Positions 7,217-23,157 of a stretch of 51,794 bases of DNA are shown one piece after another. Position numbers and translations under genes: made by a program. The stretch is from Verrucomicrobiaceae bacterium (GTDB taxonomy: Bacteria; Verrucomicrobiota; Verrucomicrobiia; Verrucomicrobiales; Verrucomicrobiaceae): contig JAIXYN010000029.1 in NCBI GenBank assembly GCA_027490195.1, positions 1 to 51,794 of the forward strand, written 5' to 3'. The stretch's first letter is position 1; every line of letters starts with the position of its first letter. The notes below the pieces were generated by a model. That model made no database searches. It saw nothing but the letters and a program-made list of their open reading frames with translations, and had not been told where the DNA came from.

Positions 7217-7813
7217 ATGCCCCTGCTCGTTTTCGCCACCTCCAATGCCCACAAGACTGAAGAAGTCGCCGCCATCCTCGGAGAAGAATGGCAGGTCGAA
7301 GACCTGCGTGCCCACCCCGGTGTCACGCTTGACGAAGAAACCGGCGACACCTTTGAGGCCAACGCCATCATCAAGGCCGTGAGCGGCAGCCGCGGTGCTC
7401 CTGGAATGCTCGTGCTCGCGGACGATTCCGGGCTTGAGGTGGATGCGCTGGGCGGTGCGCCCGGAGTGCGTAGCGCACGCTATGCAGGAGAGACCGCCAA
7501 TGCCACAGACAACCGTGCGAAATTGAAAACCGAACTGGCCAAGCTGCCGCAGGACATCCGCTTCACAGGACGCTTTCAATGCTGCATGGTTCTCGCAAAA
7601 GATGGTGAAGTGCTGCACGTCACGAGCGGCAGCGTGGAAGGCCGTCTCCTCACGGAGGAAGTGGGCGCGGGTGGCTTTGGATATGACGCGCTTTTTATTC
7701 CCGATGGCTTCGCAGAGACTTTCGGCGTCCTGCCTGCAGACACCAAGAACCAGCTCAGCCATCGTGCGCGCGCCCTCGCGGCGATGAAGGAACAACTCGA
7801 CTCACTGACCTGA
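7217..7813 (+). CDS. rdgB: Non-canonical purine NTP pyrophosphatase (RdgB/HAM1 family)
   Basis: The 198-residue cytoplasmic enzyme hydrolyses dITP, XTP and related deaminated nucleotides to the monophosphate, keeping them out of nucleic acids. It shows FATSNAHKTEEV (residues 6-17), TFEANAIIKA, the metal-binding LADDSGLEVDAL (67-78), PGVRSARYAG (82-91), GAGGFGYDALF and KNQLSHRARAL. Length is standard. I start at ATG 7217 because MPLLVFATSN is the family's usual N-terminus; an upstream in-frame start at 7193 falls in repeat sequence. The lipoprotein gene follows 4 bases after its stop, so the two are co-transcribed. Confidence 0.94.
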   Translation: MPLLVFATSNAHKTEEVAAILGEEWQVEDLRAHPGVTLDEETGDTFEANAIIKAVSGSRGAPGMLVLADDSGLEVDALGGAPGVRSARYAGETANATDNRAKLKTELAKLPQDIRFTGRFQCCMVLAKDGEVLHVTSGSVEGRLLTEEVGAGGFGYDALFIPDGFAETFGVLPADTKNQLSHRARALAAMKEQLDSLT

Positions 7814-7817
7814 GCTT

Positions 7818-8690
7818 ATGCGCCCGCTGATCTTCATCCTCACCCTAGCTCTGGCAGGCTGCAGCACGCCGCCGCAGCCCGCGCCGATCCAAGCAGAGTC
7901 AGGGCAGCAGCCCCTCGTACCGCCCTACCCTACGGTGGAAGAAGTGGCCACACAGTCTCCGGCCAAACCGACCACCGCAGGAAGTTGGACCGCCATCTCC
8001 GATTTCAACGGTCAGCCGCTCTTCGGCGGTGCTTCGGTGATCGAATACAAGATCGGCCGCGAACGCCACACCTTTAAATTGCAAATCGTAATCTTCGACG
8101 AACGCCAGTATGATCTCAAGGTCATCGACCAGCCCGAAGACTGGTCCGGCGGCAACCGCCTCACGGACTCCATGCGCGGTGCCGCAGCCGTGGCCGGCGT
8201 GAACGGCGGTTTCTTCACGCCTGACTTCAAGCCCATGGGCCTCATGATTGCCAGTGGCAAGCGCACCGGCACCTGGCAAACAGGCCCGCTGCTCACGGGT
8301 GCGGTCGTTGTCACCTCGCACCCTCAGTTGCTGTGGAATGCCGAAGTGAACCCAGACGGCGCAAGCGAACTCGTGCAAGCCGGCCCGCGTCTGGTCGATA
8401 GCGGTCAGGCCGTAGCAGGACTCGATGCCAAGAAGCGCAGCACCCGCACCTTCATCGCCAACGACGGCGGCAGCCAGTGGTGCCTGGGCCTCGCGCACGA
8501 CATCACCCTGAGTGAACTCGCCGAGCTGCTCACCACCCCCGGCGTGATGCCCGCATTCACGGTGAACCGTGCGCTCAATCTCGATGGCGGCCATTCCTCC
8601 GCCCTCTACTTCCGCACCAACGACGGCCGCGAACACACCCACCCCGGCTGGAGCACGGTGAGAAATTATCTGGGCATTGTGCCGAAGTGA
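7818..8690 (+). CDS. Lipoprotein with phosphodiester glycosidase (NAGPA/DUF2233) domain
   Basis: The N-terminus MRPLIFILTLALAGCS carries a lipobox (ALAGC), so the 290-residue product should be lipid-anchored at Cys15. A Pro/Gln-rich tether of about 40 residues precedes a DUF2233 domain. Key blocks are GVNGGFFTPDFKPMGLMI (about residues 130-147), AGPRLVDSG, RSTRTFIAND and the hallmark ALNLDGGHSSALYFR near 252-266. Homologues include the uncovering enzyme that removes GlcNAc from phosphodiesters. Bacterial members are thought to act on cell-envelope or polysaccharide phosphodiesters, but the substrate here is unknown. Its translation is probably coupled to rdgB. Confidence 0.87.
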   Translation: MRPLIFILTLALAGCSTPPQPAPIQAESGQQPLVPPYPTVEEVATQSPAKPTTAGSWTAISDFNGQPLFGGASVIEYKIGRERHTFKLQIVIFDERQYDLKVIDQPEDWSGGNRLTDSMRGAAAVAGVNGGFFTPDFKPMGLMIASGKRTGTWQTGPLLTGAVVVTSHPQLLWNAEVNPDGASELVQAGPRLVDSGQAVAGLDAKKRSTRTFIANDGGSQWCLGLAHDITLSELAELLTTPGVMPAFTVNRALNLDGGHSSALYFRTNDGREHTHPGWSTVRNYLGIVPK

Positions 8691-8763
8691 GGGGCCGGTT
8701 GAGTTTATAGAGCCTCGCAAAACTCATAAGACTGCGGTGCCGGTGAAGGCAGCCTTTGGAAAT

Positions 8764-9309
8764 ATGGACAACGAAAAACAAACTCCATTTGGAAATGTCA
8801 GCAAAAAAGTCTTTGATGAATTGCGCAAAGCAGGGTGGTCGCCTGAACGTGATAAAACTAGCATAGCAGACGACTTCTCAAAATCCCTTGGTGCACATTG
8901 GGTTCCTGCTGCGGCCTCGTTTATTCGGAACTTTGGCGGTTTATCATTTTATGGAACGCTTTGGGCATGGGAAAAGCCTATTTGGGATCAAGACATAATT
9001 GCTGTAGAAAGTAAGATCGAGGAAGTTGCAGGCACAAAAGTGGTGCCCGTGGCTTCCTCAAGTTATTCGGGGGATGGTTGTCTGATCTGGATTGATGAAA
9101 ACGGTCGTTATTATGCGGTAGATAGCGAAGGGATGACTTTTGTTGGCAATAACATGCCGAAGGCACTGGAAGTGTTGCTTGGCGGGGCCCCCTTGCCCGA
9201 GCCGCCGCCAGAGTTGAAAGAAAAGCTCGCGGAGCCGTATGATTGGAGTGGGATTAAGGGCGCTCCACACGCTAACACACCGGGACAAGCCACTGGCATC
9301 CAGGCATAG
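8764..9309 (+). CDS. Orphan SUKH-3 domain immunity-type protein
   Basis: The 181-residue product fits the SUKH-3 family, whose members neutralise secreted polymorphic toxins, mostly nucleases or deaminases. Visible features are ELRKAGWSPERD (about residues 19-30), the core FIRNFGGLSFYG (56-67), TKVVPVASSSYSGDGCLIWID and NGRYYAVDSEGMTFVGNN leading to ALEVLLGG. A Pro/Glu-rich tail extends beyond the domain. I use ATG 8764 because the upstream in-frame start at 8677 overlaps the lipoprotein gene and adds no domain sequence. The gene is visibly AT-richer than its neighbours, and no toxin gene lies beside it, so it is likely acquired and orphaned. SUKH proteins vary greatly and the cognate toxin cannot be guessed. 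Confidence 0.8.
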   Translation: MDNEKQTPFGNVSKKVFDELRKAGWSPERDKTSIADDFSKSLGAHWVPAAASFIRNFGGLSFYGTLWAWEKPIWDQDIIAVESKIEEVAGTKVVPVASSSYSGDGCLIWIDENGRYYAVDSEGMTFVGNNMPKALEVLLGGAPLPEPPPELKEKLAEPYDWSGIKGAPHANTPGQATGIQA

Positions 9310-9575
9310 TGGGTCTTCAAGACATCCACCGTGCTACAGTGGAGCCGGTCAATCAGCTTGTTAGAACGTGAGAAAACACCCCTATTGCCGTTGCGGTCAA
9401 GAAAGGAGGGCGATGAACGAAAAGTCATCGCAGAGCAGGCTCACGCGGTCATTGTGGCGGGGCCGCCAGCGAAGCGGCAGAGAGTGATCCTTCATGATGA
9501 TTTGGAAGTCGTCGCGGTCGTAGCGGCTGCACTAAAGGGCCTGAAAAATTTACCTGCCGATATATCCCAGTACGC
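9310..9575. other. Spacer between the SUKH-3 gene and rpoC: no convincing gene
   Basis: Short open frames exist on both strands, for example 9331-9615, but none shows a family motif or ribosome site, and that one runs through the rpoC terminator. The sequence may be a decayed remnant accompanying the acquired SUKH-3 gene. Confidence 0.4.
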
Positions 9576-9611
9576 AAAACCGCCTCCGTCGGTTTGCACC
9601 GAGGGAGGCGG
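9576..9611 (-). terminator. Intrinsic terminator of the rpoBC operon
   Basis: On the minus strand a 14-bp stem with one mismatch (arms 9598-9611 and 9580-9593, four-base loop) is followed by TTTTGCG. It lies 26 bases beyond the rpoC stop and is the clearest rho-independent terminator in the window. Confidence 0.8.
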
Positions 9612-9636
9612 GTGAGGTTTGAACGGACTGGCTGGC

Positions 9637-13776
<4,140 letters not shown>

Positions 13777-13831
13777 GATGTGTGGAGATGTGTGGCAGGT
13801 TTATGCGCTGGGTTACTGGGGGGAAGGCAGG

Positions 13832-17692
<3,861 letters not shown>

Positions 17693-18072
17693 AAGGCAGT
17701 GATGAGGCGGTTAGGGGGCGATGGGCGGTGGCACGGGATGCGGAAAGGGAGTTCCGCGAAGCAACAAAAGAGCAATGTCAGGCGGCCAGCCCGGCATTAC
17801 TTACGATTGTCGCGAAAACGAAGCAGCCGGAATCCAGGTGTGAACCCGAATTCAGGCCATGAAAATTGTCAGAAGCAGGCTGCACTTCGCGTGGTGCCGC
17901 AGAACCGTAGCACTGGCTGCGGAGGTTCAGGCGGGGATCACGAGCGGATGCGGGCATGCGATGGAACGAGACTTACTGGGGATTGAAACTGACACTAACT
18001 TTGAAGGGCTCCTGACCGCGCGGCGCTGCGGATGATGGCAGACGCCGCGCGGAAAAGAGCAGGAACGTGAGA
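17693..18072. other. 380-base rplL-rpoB spacer
   Basis: No reading frame here looks like a gene. The only strong structure is the hairpin at 18016-18052, close to the rplL stop. In other bacteria this position holds a partial attenuator and an RNA processing site that set the ratio of ribosomal protein to polymerase synthesis. A separate promoter for rpoBC could also lie here, but I find no convincing consensus pair. Confidence 0.5.
18016..18052 (-). promoter_or_regulatory. Strong hairpin after rplL (attenuator or RNA processing site)
   Basis: The arms CCGCGCGGCG (18016-18025) and CGCCGCGCGG (18043-18052) pair perfectly over 10 bp. The inner CTGC/GCAG adds four more pairs around an 8-base loop, with one bulged base. 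On the transcribed minus strand no T-run follows, so it is not a full intrinsic terminator. That suits partial attenuation or RNase processing between rplL and rpoB. Confidence 0.55.
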
Positions 18073-18450
18073 CTACTTGATCGTGATCTTGGCGCCAGCG
18101 GCTTCCAATTTCTTCTTGATCTCTTCGGCTTCTTCCTTTTTGCAGCCTTCCTTGAGGGTCTGCGGAGCGCTTTCGACAAGCTTCTTCGCTTCTGCAAGGC
18201 CAAGGCCAGGAACAACGCCACGGACTTCTTTGATGACGCCAATCTTGTTGGTGCCAGCTTCGGCCAGGATGACGTCGAACTCGGTCTTTTCTTCGACAGC
18301 GGCTGCAGGAGCAGCACCACCAGCGCCGGCAGCGGCGACAGGAGCAGCGGCGCTAACGCCCCACTTCTCTTCGAGGGATTTCACGAGTTCAGCAACTTGC
18401 AAGACGGTCAAGCCACTCAGTTCTTCAACGATTTTATTCAGGTCAGCCAT
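18073..18450 (-). CDS. rplL: Ribosomal protein bL12 (L7/L12)
   Basis: The 125-residue stalk protein recruits elongation and initiation GTPases to the ribosome. The N-terminal dimerisation and L10-binding helices ([27 protein letters not shown]) are followed by the flexible Ala/Gly/Pro hinge (about residues 34-52). The C-terminal domain contains [20 protein letters not shown] and [14 protein letters not shown]. Length and architecture are canonical. It follows rplJ in the minus-strand cluster after a 129-base spacer containing two palindromes. Confidence 0.98.
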   Translation of the reverse strand: MADLNKIVEELSGLTVLQVAELVKSLEEKWGVSAAAPVAAAGAGGAAPAAAVEEKTEFDVILAEAGTNKIGVIKEVRGVVPGLGLAEAKKLVESAPQTLKEGCKKEEAEEIKKKLEAAGAKITIK

Positions 18451-18475
18451 AGTATTTTGTCGGTATCGCCGCGTT

Positions 18476-18514
18476 CCGCAGCTGCGGATTAATTAAGAGC
18501 AAAAGCTTTTGCTC
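18476..18514. repeat. Two perfect palindromes in the rplJ-rplL spacer
   Basis: CCGCAGCTGCGG at 18476-18487 and GAGCAAAAGCTTTTGCTC at 18497-18514 are both fully self-complementary and lie 9 bases apart, about 25-65 bases upstream of rplL. They could form small hairpins in the leader of rplL or be protein-binding sites. Their position suggests a role in raising rplL expression relative to rplJ, since four to six copies of L12 are needed per L10. Confidence 0.45.
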
Positions 18515-18579
18515 CGGCGAGGAACCATTGGGTGTTGGGGTATTCAGGCCGTTTAACGGGCCATCTAATCAAATGGGTT

Positions 18580-19149
18580 TTACGCGGGTTGTTCAGCGGG
18601 TGCAGCCTGCTCAGCAGCAGGAGCGGCTTCTTCAGCAGCGGCGGCGGGGGCAGCTTCTGCAGCAGGAGCGCCTTCCTTGTCAACCTTGGCCTGGAGCACG
18701 CGGGCGAGGGCGGAACCAGGAGCCTGGAGCACACCGAGGAGCTGGGCGAGCAGCACTTCGCGGGAAGGCAGATCGGCAAGGACCTTGATGGCAGCGGTGT
18801 CCAGAAGGTTGCCGTCGAGGACGCCAACTTTCATCACCGGCTTTTCAAACTCGGCTTGGAAATTCTTGAGGATTTTGGCTGCGCCGAAAACGTCCTTGGC
18901 TCCCGTCACGAAGGCGCTCTGGCCGGTGAGGTGGGCACTAAGATCACCTGGATAGCCGGCCTTTTCAGCAGCCTTCTTCACCAAGTTGTTTTTGAAGACG
19001 TGGATCTCCGATCCAACAGCGCTGAGGCGCTTGCGCAGTTCGGCGAATTTCGCGACTTTCAGGCCGGTGTAATCGACGACGAACAGGAAGGGGGAGGCAT
19101 TGACCCGCTTGAGAAGGTCATCAATGAGCAATGTTTTGAGTTCTTTCAT
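18580..19149 (-). CDS. rplJ: Ribosomal protein uL10
   Basis: The 189-residue stalk-base protein anchors L7/L12 dimers to 23S rRNA. The N-terminal domain shows FLFVVDYTGLKVAKFAELRKRL and NNLVKKAAEKAG; GQSAFVTGAKDVFGAAKIL and ADLPSREVLLAQLLGVLQAP follow. Beyond about residue 155 comes an unusual tail of Ala, Glu, Pro and Gln (AAEAAPAAAAEEAAPAAEQ), so the protein is some 20 residues longer than many homologues. Only 19 bases separate it from rplA, leaving no room for a long autoregulatory L10 leader directly upstream. Confidence 0.96.
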   Translation of the reverse strand: MKELKTLLIDDLLKRVNASPFLFVVDYTGLKVAKFAELRKRLSAVGSEIHVFKNNLVKKAAEKAGYPGDLSAHLTGQSAFVTGAKDVFGAAKILKNFQAEFEKPVMKVGVLDGNLLDTAAIKVLADLPSREVLLAQLLGVLQAPGSALARVLQAKVDKEGAPAAEAAPAAAAEEAAPAAEQAAPAEQPA

Positions 19150-19168
19150 GATACAGTGCTTCTATAAA

Positions 19169-19867
19169 TTAGAGTTTGACGTACTTCGACACGTCGATGC
19201 GGAGCGCAGGCGACATGGTGGCGGCGAGAGTGATGGTTTCGACGTAGCGGCCACGGGCGGAGGCTGGCTTGGCGCGCACCACGGCTTCGATCAGCGAGGT
19301 GGCGTTTTCAGCGAGCTGGGCCACTTCGAAGGAAGCTTTGCCGACGGAGGAGGCGATGTTGCCGTTCTTGTCGAGCTTGAAGTCAGCACGGCCTGCTTTG
19401 ACGGCCTTGACGGCGGCGGCGGTGTCGTCAGTGACGGTGCCGGTACGCGGATTTGGCATCAAACCACGAGGTCCGAGCTGTTTACCGAGTTTACGCACTT
19501 CGGTCATCGCAGCCGGGGTGGCGATGGCGACGTCGAAATCCGTGAAACCTTCCTTCACCTTGGCGATGAGGTCTTCGTTGCCGACGATGTCAGCACCGGC
19601 GGCCTTGGCGGCTTCAGCAGCAGCGCCTTGGGCGAACACGGCGACGCGCACGGTCTTGCCGGAGCCGTGAGGCAGCGGGCAGGTGCCACGAACCATCTGG
19701 TCGCTCTTCTTCGGATCGACACCCATGCGGAACGACAGGGTGACGGTCTGGTTGAACTTGGTGCCAGGGAGTTTGCGCAGGAGTTCGGCCGCTTCTTCGA
19801 GCGTGAATGCCTTGCCTGCCGGAACCATCTCGGCTGCTTTCTTGTAACGTTTGCTTCTCTTTTGCAT
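19169..19867 (-). CDS. rplA: Ribosomal protein uL1
   Basis: The 232-residue protein forms the L1 stalk that guides tRNA exit and, in many bacteria, represses its own rplKA mRNA. It begins MQKRSKRYKKAAEMV and contains KFNQTVTLSFRMGVDPKKSDQMVRG (read in parts), the L1 signature region around LGPRGLMPNPRTGTVTDD, and AVVRAKPASARGRYVETITLAATM near the end. Length is standard. It lies 53 bases downstream of rplK within the cluster. Confidence 0.97.
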   Translation of the reverse strand: MQKRSKRYKKAAEMVPAGKAFTLEEAAELLRKLPGTKFNQTVTLSFRMGVDPKKSDQMVRGTCPLPHGSGKTVRVAVFAQGAAAEAAKAAGADIVGNEDLIAKVKEGFTDFDVAIATPAAMTEVRKLGKQLGPRGLMPNPRTGTVTDDTAAAVKAVKAGRADFKLDKNGNIASSVGKASFEVAQLAENATSLIEAVVRAKPASARGRYVETITLAATMSPALRIDVSKYVKL

Positions 19868-19920
19868 GATGTATGTGCAGTGGTGGCGAACTGTGACGTT
19901 CTCCTGCTTCGGTTGAGTGA

Positions 19921-20346
19921 TTAGTCGATGATTTCGATGCCCATCTGGCGTGCGGTGCCCGCCATGATGCGTGAACCCTGGTTGATGTCGGTGGTGTTAA
20001 GGTCGGGCATCTTCAGCTTGGTCGCTTCGAGAAGCTGCGCGCGAGAGATCTTGGCGACCTTGATCTTGTTGGCTTCTTTGGAACCGCTGGCGATGTTCGC
20101 GATCTTCTTGAGAATGTTCGAAGCAGGAGGCTGCTTGGTGATGAAGGTGAAGCTCTTGTCCTTGTAAACCGTGATCACGGTCGGGAGGACGTCACCACCA
20201 GCCTTGGCAGTAGCGGCGTTGAACTCCTTGCAGAAGGCCATGATGTTCACACCGGCCTGACCGAGAGCAGGGCCGATGGGCGGTGCGGGGTTGGCGGCAC
20301 CAGCTTTGATCTGGAGCTTGATGAGTTTGATGATTTCCTTGGCCAT
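19921..20346 (-). CDS. rplK: Ribosomal protein uL11
   Basis: The 141-residue protein binds the GTPase-associated centre of 23S rRNA. It is also needed for RelA-type sensing of uncharged tRNA in organisms that have it. Visible blocks are [30 protein letters not shown] (residues about 5-34, with the Pro-rich hinge) and [17 protein letters not shown]. Near the end is [15 protein letters not shown]. Length matches the family exactly. It lies 53 bases downstream of nusG in the usual order nusG-rplK-rplA. Confidence 0.98.
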   Translation of the reverse strand: MAKEIIKLIKLQIKAGAANPAPPIGPALGQAGVNIMAFCKEFNAATAKAGGDVLPTVITVYKDKSFTFITKQPPASNILKKIANIASGSKEANKIKVAKISRAQLLEATKLKMPDLNTTDINQGSRIMAGTARQMGIEIID

Positions 20347-20399
20347 GTCTTTGTGTTCCTTGCTTGCTTGAGTTGAGATTCAGGGGGCGGCGGGTCGGC

Positions 20400-20969
20400 T
20401 TATGCCTTCTCGACCTGCCAGTATTCGAGATCGACCGGAGTGGAGCGCCCGAAAATATTGACGGAGACGCGCAGCACGCCGCGTTCCGGATCGATCTCTT
20501 CGACGATGCCGTTCTGGCTTTCGAAGGGACCATCGGCCACACGCACGGTGTCACCGAGATTGAAGGCGATTTTAGGCACGGCACCGTCGGCTTTGTCGCC
20601 GACCTGAGCCAGCATTGCCTCGACTTCCTTGGCACGCATCGAGATCGGGTGATCCTTGGTACCGGCGAAGTTGAGGACGCCGTCGGTTTCTTTGACGAAA
20701 TACCAGGTCTTCTCGACCAGACGATTGTGCTCGTCCAAGAGATGGCAGTTGGCGATGACGTAGCCGGGGAAGAACTTGCGATTGCTTTCGGAGCGCTTGC
20801 CTTTCTTGACTTCGGCCACGCGCTCCATCGGCACGAGAACCTGGAAGACGTAGTCACCCATCTCCTCTTTCTCAATACGGCGGAGCATGCTGTCACGGAC
20901 CTTCTGTTCAAGGCCGGAGCGGACGTGGATGACAAACCACTGGTCGCGAGGTGCGGGGATAGCTCCCAT
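20400..20969 (-). CDS. nusG: Transcription termination/antitermination factor NusG
   Basis: The 189-residue factor binds the RNA polymerase clamp through its N-terminal NGN domain (QWFVIHVRSGLEQKVRDSML, FFPGYVIANCHL). Through its C-terminal KOW domain it meets Rho or ribosomal protein S10. The KOW core is FNLGDTVRVADGPFESQNGIVEEID (read in parts, about residues 130-155), followed by LRVSVNIFGRSTPVDLEYWQVEK. It lies between secE and rplK, the order shared by most bacteria. Confidence 0.96.
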   Translation of the reverse strand: MGAIPAPRDQWFVIHVRSGLEQKVRDSMLRRIEKEEMGDYVFQVLVPMERVAEVKKGKRSESNRKFFPGYVIANCHLLDEHNRLVEKTWYFVKETDGVLNFAGTKDHPISMRAKEVEAMLAQVGDKADGAVPKIAFNLGDTVRVADGPFESQNGIVEEIDPERGVLRVSVNIFGRSTPVDLEYWQVEKA

Positions 20970-21007
20970 AAGAATTTGGAAAAAGGGGGTTGGGGGAAAA
21001 CAGTGAA

Positions 21008-21226
21008 TTATGCACCGAGCTTCTGAGCGGCCTCAAAGGCCCACTTGAAACTGATGTCAAACGCTGCCACGAAGCCTCCGAGGAGAATCATCGCGACGAA
21101 GACCACCACGGTGGATTCAATCAGTTCGCGGTATTTGGCGAAGCCTTTTTCTTTGGCGTCCCAAGGCCAAGTGGCCTTCTTGAGTTCAAGGACGACTTCG
21201 CTGATGTATTTGCGGATGCGACTCAT
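21008..21226 (-). CDS. secE: Preprotein translocase subunit SecE
   Basis: The 72-residue single-span subunit clamps SecY in the SecYEG channel. It has the amphipathic EVVLELKKATWPWDAKEK helix and one transmembrane segment (STVVVFVAMILLGGFVAAFD). I choose ATG 21226 (MSRIRKYISEVV). A longer frame from 21304 would run through the tRNA-Trp gene and so cannot be right. The small single-span form is usual outside the gamma-proteobacteria. Confidence 0.94.
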   Translation of the reverse strand: MSRIRKYISEVVLELKKATWPWDAKEKGFAKYRELIESTVVVFVAMILLGGFVAAFDISFKWAFEAAQKLGA

Positions 21227-21270
21227 GTGAAGCGTTTCGTTTTCTGCGGATGTTTCCGGGGAATTTTCGC

Positions 21271-21346
21271 TGGCAGGCCAGGAGGGACTCGAACCCACAA
21301 CCAACGGTTTTGGAGACCGCTACTCTACCAATTGAGCTACTGACCT
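21271..21346 (-). tRNA. tRNA-Trp (anticodon CCA)
   Basis: The 76-base gene reads AGGTCAG for the 5' acceptor arm, pairing with CTGGCCT at the 3' end with one G-U pair. The D arm (GCTCAATTGGTAGAG), the anticodon loop CTCCAAA within a GCGGT/ACCGT-like stem, and GGTTCGAGTCC in the T arm are all in place. Discriminator G and CCA are encoded. It lies between tuf and secE, the same position as in many bacteria. Confidence 0.97.
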
Positions 21347-21441
21347 GTGTTAGCGAGAAAGACTTCTCGGAATGGATAACGGATGGAATCAATATTGCAA
21401 GTCCGGCGCCTCGTTTTGCTCCCGGCTGGGAGACGAAATCA

Positions 21442-21470
21442 CCGCCGGGTCTGTGCGCCAGACCCGGCGG
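21442..21470 (-). terminator. Hairpin downstream of tuf
   Basis: An 11-bp perfect stem (CCGCCGGGTCT at 21442-21452 with its complement at 21460-21470, seven-base loop) lies 28 bases beyond the tuf stop and 96 bases before tRNA-Trp. No clean T-run follows on the minus strand. It may partially terminate tuf transcripts or mark RNA processing before the tRNA. Confidence 0.5.
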
Positions 21471-21497
21471 GATTCGAGACAAACGAACTTAAGCGGA

Positions 21498-22682
21498 CTA
21501 GTCGAGGATGTTGGCGACGCGGCCAGCACCGACGGTTTTGCCACCTTCGCGGATAGCGAAACGGATGGTCTTTTCCATGGCGATCGGGGTGATCAGCTCG
21601 ACTTCGATCGAGACGTTGTCACCAGGCATCACCATTTCAACGCCTTCAGGAAGCTTCACGCTGCCGGTCACGTCCGTGGTGCGGAAGTAGAACTGCGGGC
21701 GGTAGTTGTTGAAGAAGGGAGTGTGGCGGCCGCCTTCGTCCTTGGAAAGAACGTACACCTCAGCGGTGAACTTCTTGTGAGGAGTGACGGAACCTGGCTT
21801 AGCGATGACCTGACCGCGCTCGATGTCGGTCTTCTTCGTGCCGCGAAGCAGAAGGCCAACGTTGTCGCCTGCACGACCTTCGTCGAGCAGCTTGCGGAAC
21901 ATTTCGATGTCGGTGACGGTGGTCTTGACGGTCGGGCGGATGCCGATGATTTCGACTTCGGACATCTTCTTGATGATGCCACGCTCAACACGGCCGGTGC
22001 AGACGGTACCACGACCTTCGATCGCGAACACGTCTTCAACTGGCATGAGGAAGTCCTTGTCAATCGGACGCTCTGGCAGCGGGATGTAGCTGTCCACAGC
22101 TTCCATGAGCTTGAGGATGTTGGCTTCGTGCTCAGCGTCGCCTTCGAGGGCCTTGAGAGCGGAACCCTTGACGATCGGAATGTCGTCACCTGGGAAGTCA
22201 TACTTGGAAAGGAGATCGCGAACTTCCATTTCGACGAGGTCGAGGAGTTCTGGATCGTCAACCATGTCCACCTTGTTCATGAACACCACAAGGGCAGGAA
22301 CGCCGACCTGACGGGCAAGCAGGATGTGCTCACGGGTCTGGGGCATTGGGCCGTCAGCGGCGGAAACGACGAGGATACCACCGTCCATCTGAGCAGCGCC
22401 GGTGATCATGTTCTTCACATAGTCAGCGTGTCCGGGACAATCGACGTGAGCGTAGTGACGCTTGTCGGTTTCATACTCCACGTGGGCGGTGTTGATCGTG
22501 ATACCGCGTTCCTTTTCTTCAGGAGCTGCGTCGATCTGATCGTATGCACGTGCCTGAGCGAAGCCCTTCTTGGAAAGGACGGTCGTGATGGCGGCGGTCA
22601 GGGTGGTTTTGCCGTGGTCAACGTGGCCAATCGTGCCGATGTTGACGTGCGGCTTGTTGCGTTGGAATGCTTCTTTAGCCAT
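21498..22682 (-). CDS. tuf: Elongation factor Tu
   Basis: The 394-residue GTPase delivers aminoacyl-tRNA to the ribosomal A site. G motifs are GHVDHGKT (P-loop, residues 19-26), [13 protein letters not shown] and [13 protein letters not shown] follows. Domain 2 begins near [21 protein letters not shown], and domain 3 includes [20 protein letters not shown] start at ATG 22682 ([14 protein letters not shown]); the frame stays open upstream to 22802, but that region is the tRNA-Thr gene. It is flanked by tRNA-Thr and tRNA-Trp, the conserved tufB-type setting. Confidence 0.98.
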   Translation of the reverse strand: MAKEAFQRNKPHVNIGTIGHVDHGKTTLTAAITTVLSKKGFAQARAYDQIDAAPEEKERGITINTAHVEYETDKRHYAHVDCPGHADYVKNMITGAAQMDGGILVVSAADGPMPQTREHILLARQVGVPALVVFMNKVDMVDDPELLDLVEMEVRDLLSKYDFPGDDIPIVKGSALKALEGDAEHEANILKLMEAVDSYIPLPERPIDKDFLMPVEDVFAIEGRGTVCTGRVERGIIKKMSEVEIIGIRPTVKTTVTDIEMFRKLLDEGRAGDNVGLLLRGTKKTDIERGQVIAKPGSVTPHKKFTAEVYVLSKDEGGRHTPFFNNYRPQFYFRTTDVTGSVKLPEGVEMVMPGDNVSIEVELITPIAMEKTIRFAIREGGKTVGAGRVANILD

Positions 22683-22757
22683 GGGTGGAGTTAGTTGAGG
22701 GGGTGCGCTTGGGACTGGTTCGTTTGTCGTGTTTCGAAGATCCCCACGGACTGCCAC

Positions 22758-22832
22758 TGGAGCTGTTAGAGGGACTTGAACCCTCGACCTCGTCCTTACC
22801 AAGGACGTGCTCTACCACTGAGCTATAACAGC
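22758..22832 (-). tRNA. tRNA-Thr (anticodon GGT)
   Basis: The 75-base gene has acceptor arms GCTGTTA and TAACAGC, a D arm GCTCAGTGGTAGAGC, anticodon loop TTGGTAA in a CGTCC/GGACG stem, and GGTTCAAGTCC in the T arm. CCA is encoded. It heads the tuf-sec-nus-rib-rpo cluster, 75 bases upstream of tuf, behind a consensus-like promoter. Confidence 0.97.
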
Positions 22833-22955
22833 GTAACCGGCGGCGGTTTGGTGAGAAACCTCCTCCTCTTTCGACAAGAAAACCGGGACATGCAAATCTC
22901 CAAGACTGGCGTCAGGAGACAGTACACCCCGGTTCTTTTCCGAAAAAGTGGGGCG

Positions 22956-22983
22956 ATACTAGGACGCTAGGGGTCTCTGTCAA
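22956..22983 (-). promoter_or_regulatory. Promoter of the tRNA-Thr/tuf operon
   Basis: On the minus strand a perfect TTGACA (-35, 22978-22983) is followed after 16 bases by TAGTAT (-10, 22956-22961), then a G/C-rich stretch CGCCCCAC before the likely start site. A GC-rich discriminator is typical of stringently controlled stable-RNA promoters. It is about 120 bases upstream of tRNA-Thr. The rest of the 325-base spacer 22833-23157 shows no gene. Confidence 0.65.
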
Positions 22984-23157
22984 AGACTATTTCGATTGTT
23001 TGAGAAAGAATCGCGAATTAATTTCCGTCTCACCCCTTCCCCGGCTACCCAGCCGTTCTCACTCTTTGCTCTAGTTATGGCGGCATTTGAATCGCACTTT
23101 GGGCTGGAAATGACGCCATCCCCTTCCTTGGTTAGGCCTCTTTTTATTTAAGCCTCC

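Noticed and set aside
9331..9615. 94-codon frame after the SUKH-3 gene
   Set aside because: It ends inside the rpoC terminator hairpin, has no recognisable domain and differs in composition from its neighbours; treated as spacer.
21372..22694. 440-codon open frame antisense to tuf
   Set aside because: It begins inside the tuf-tRNA spacer and only mirrors tuf codons; no ribosome site or family motif.
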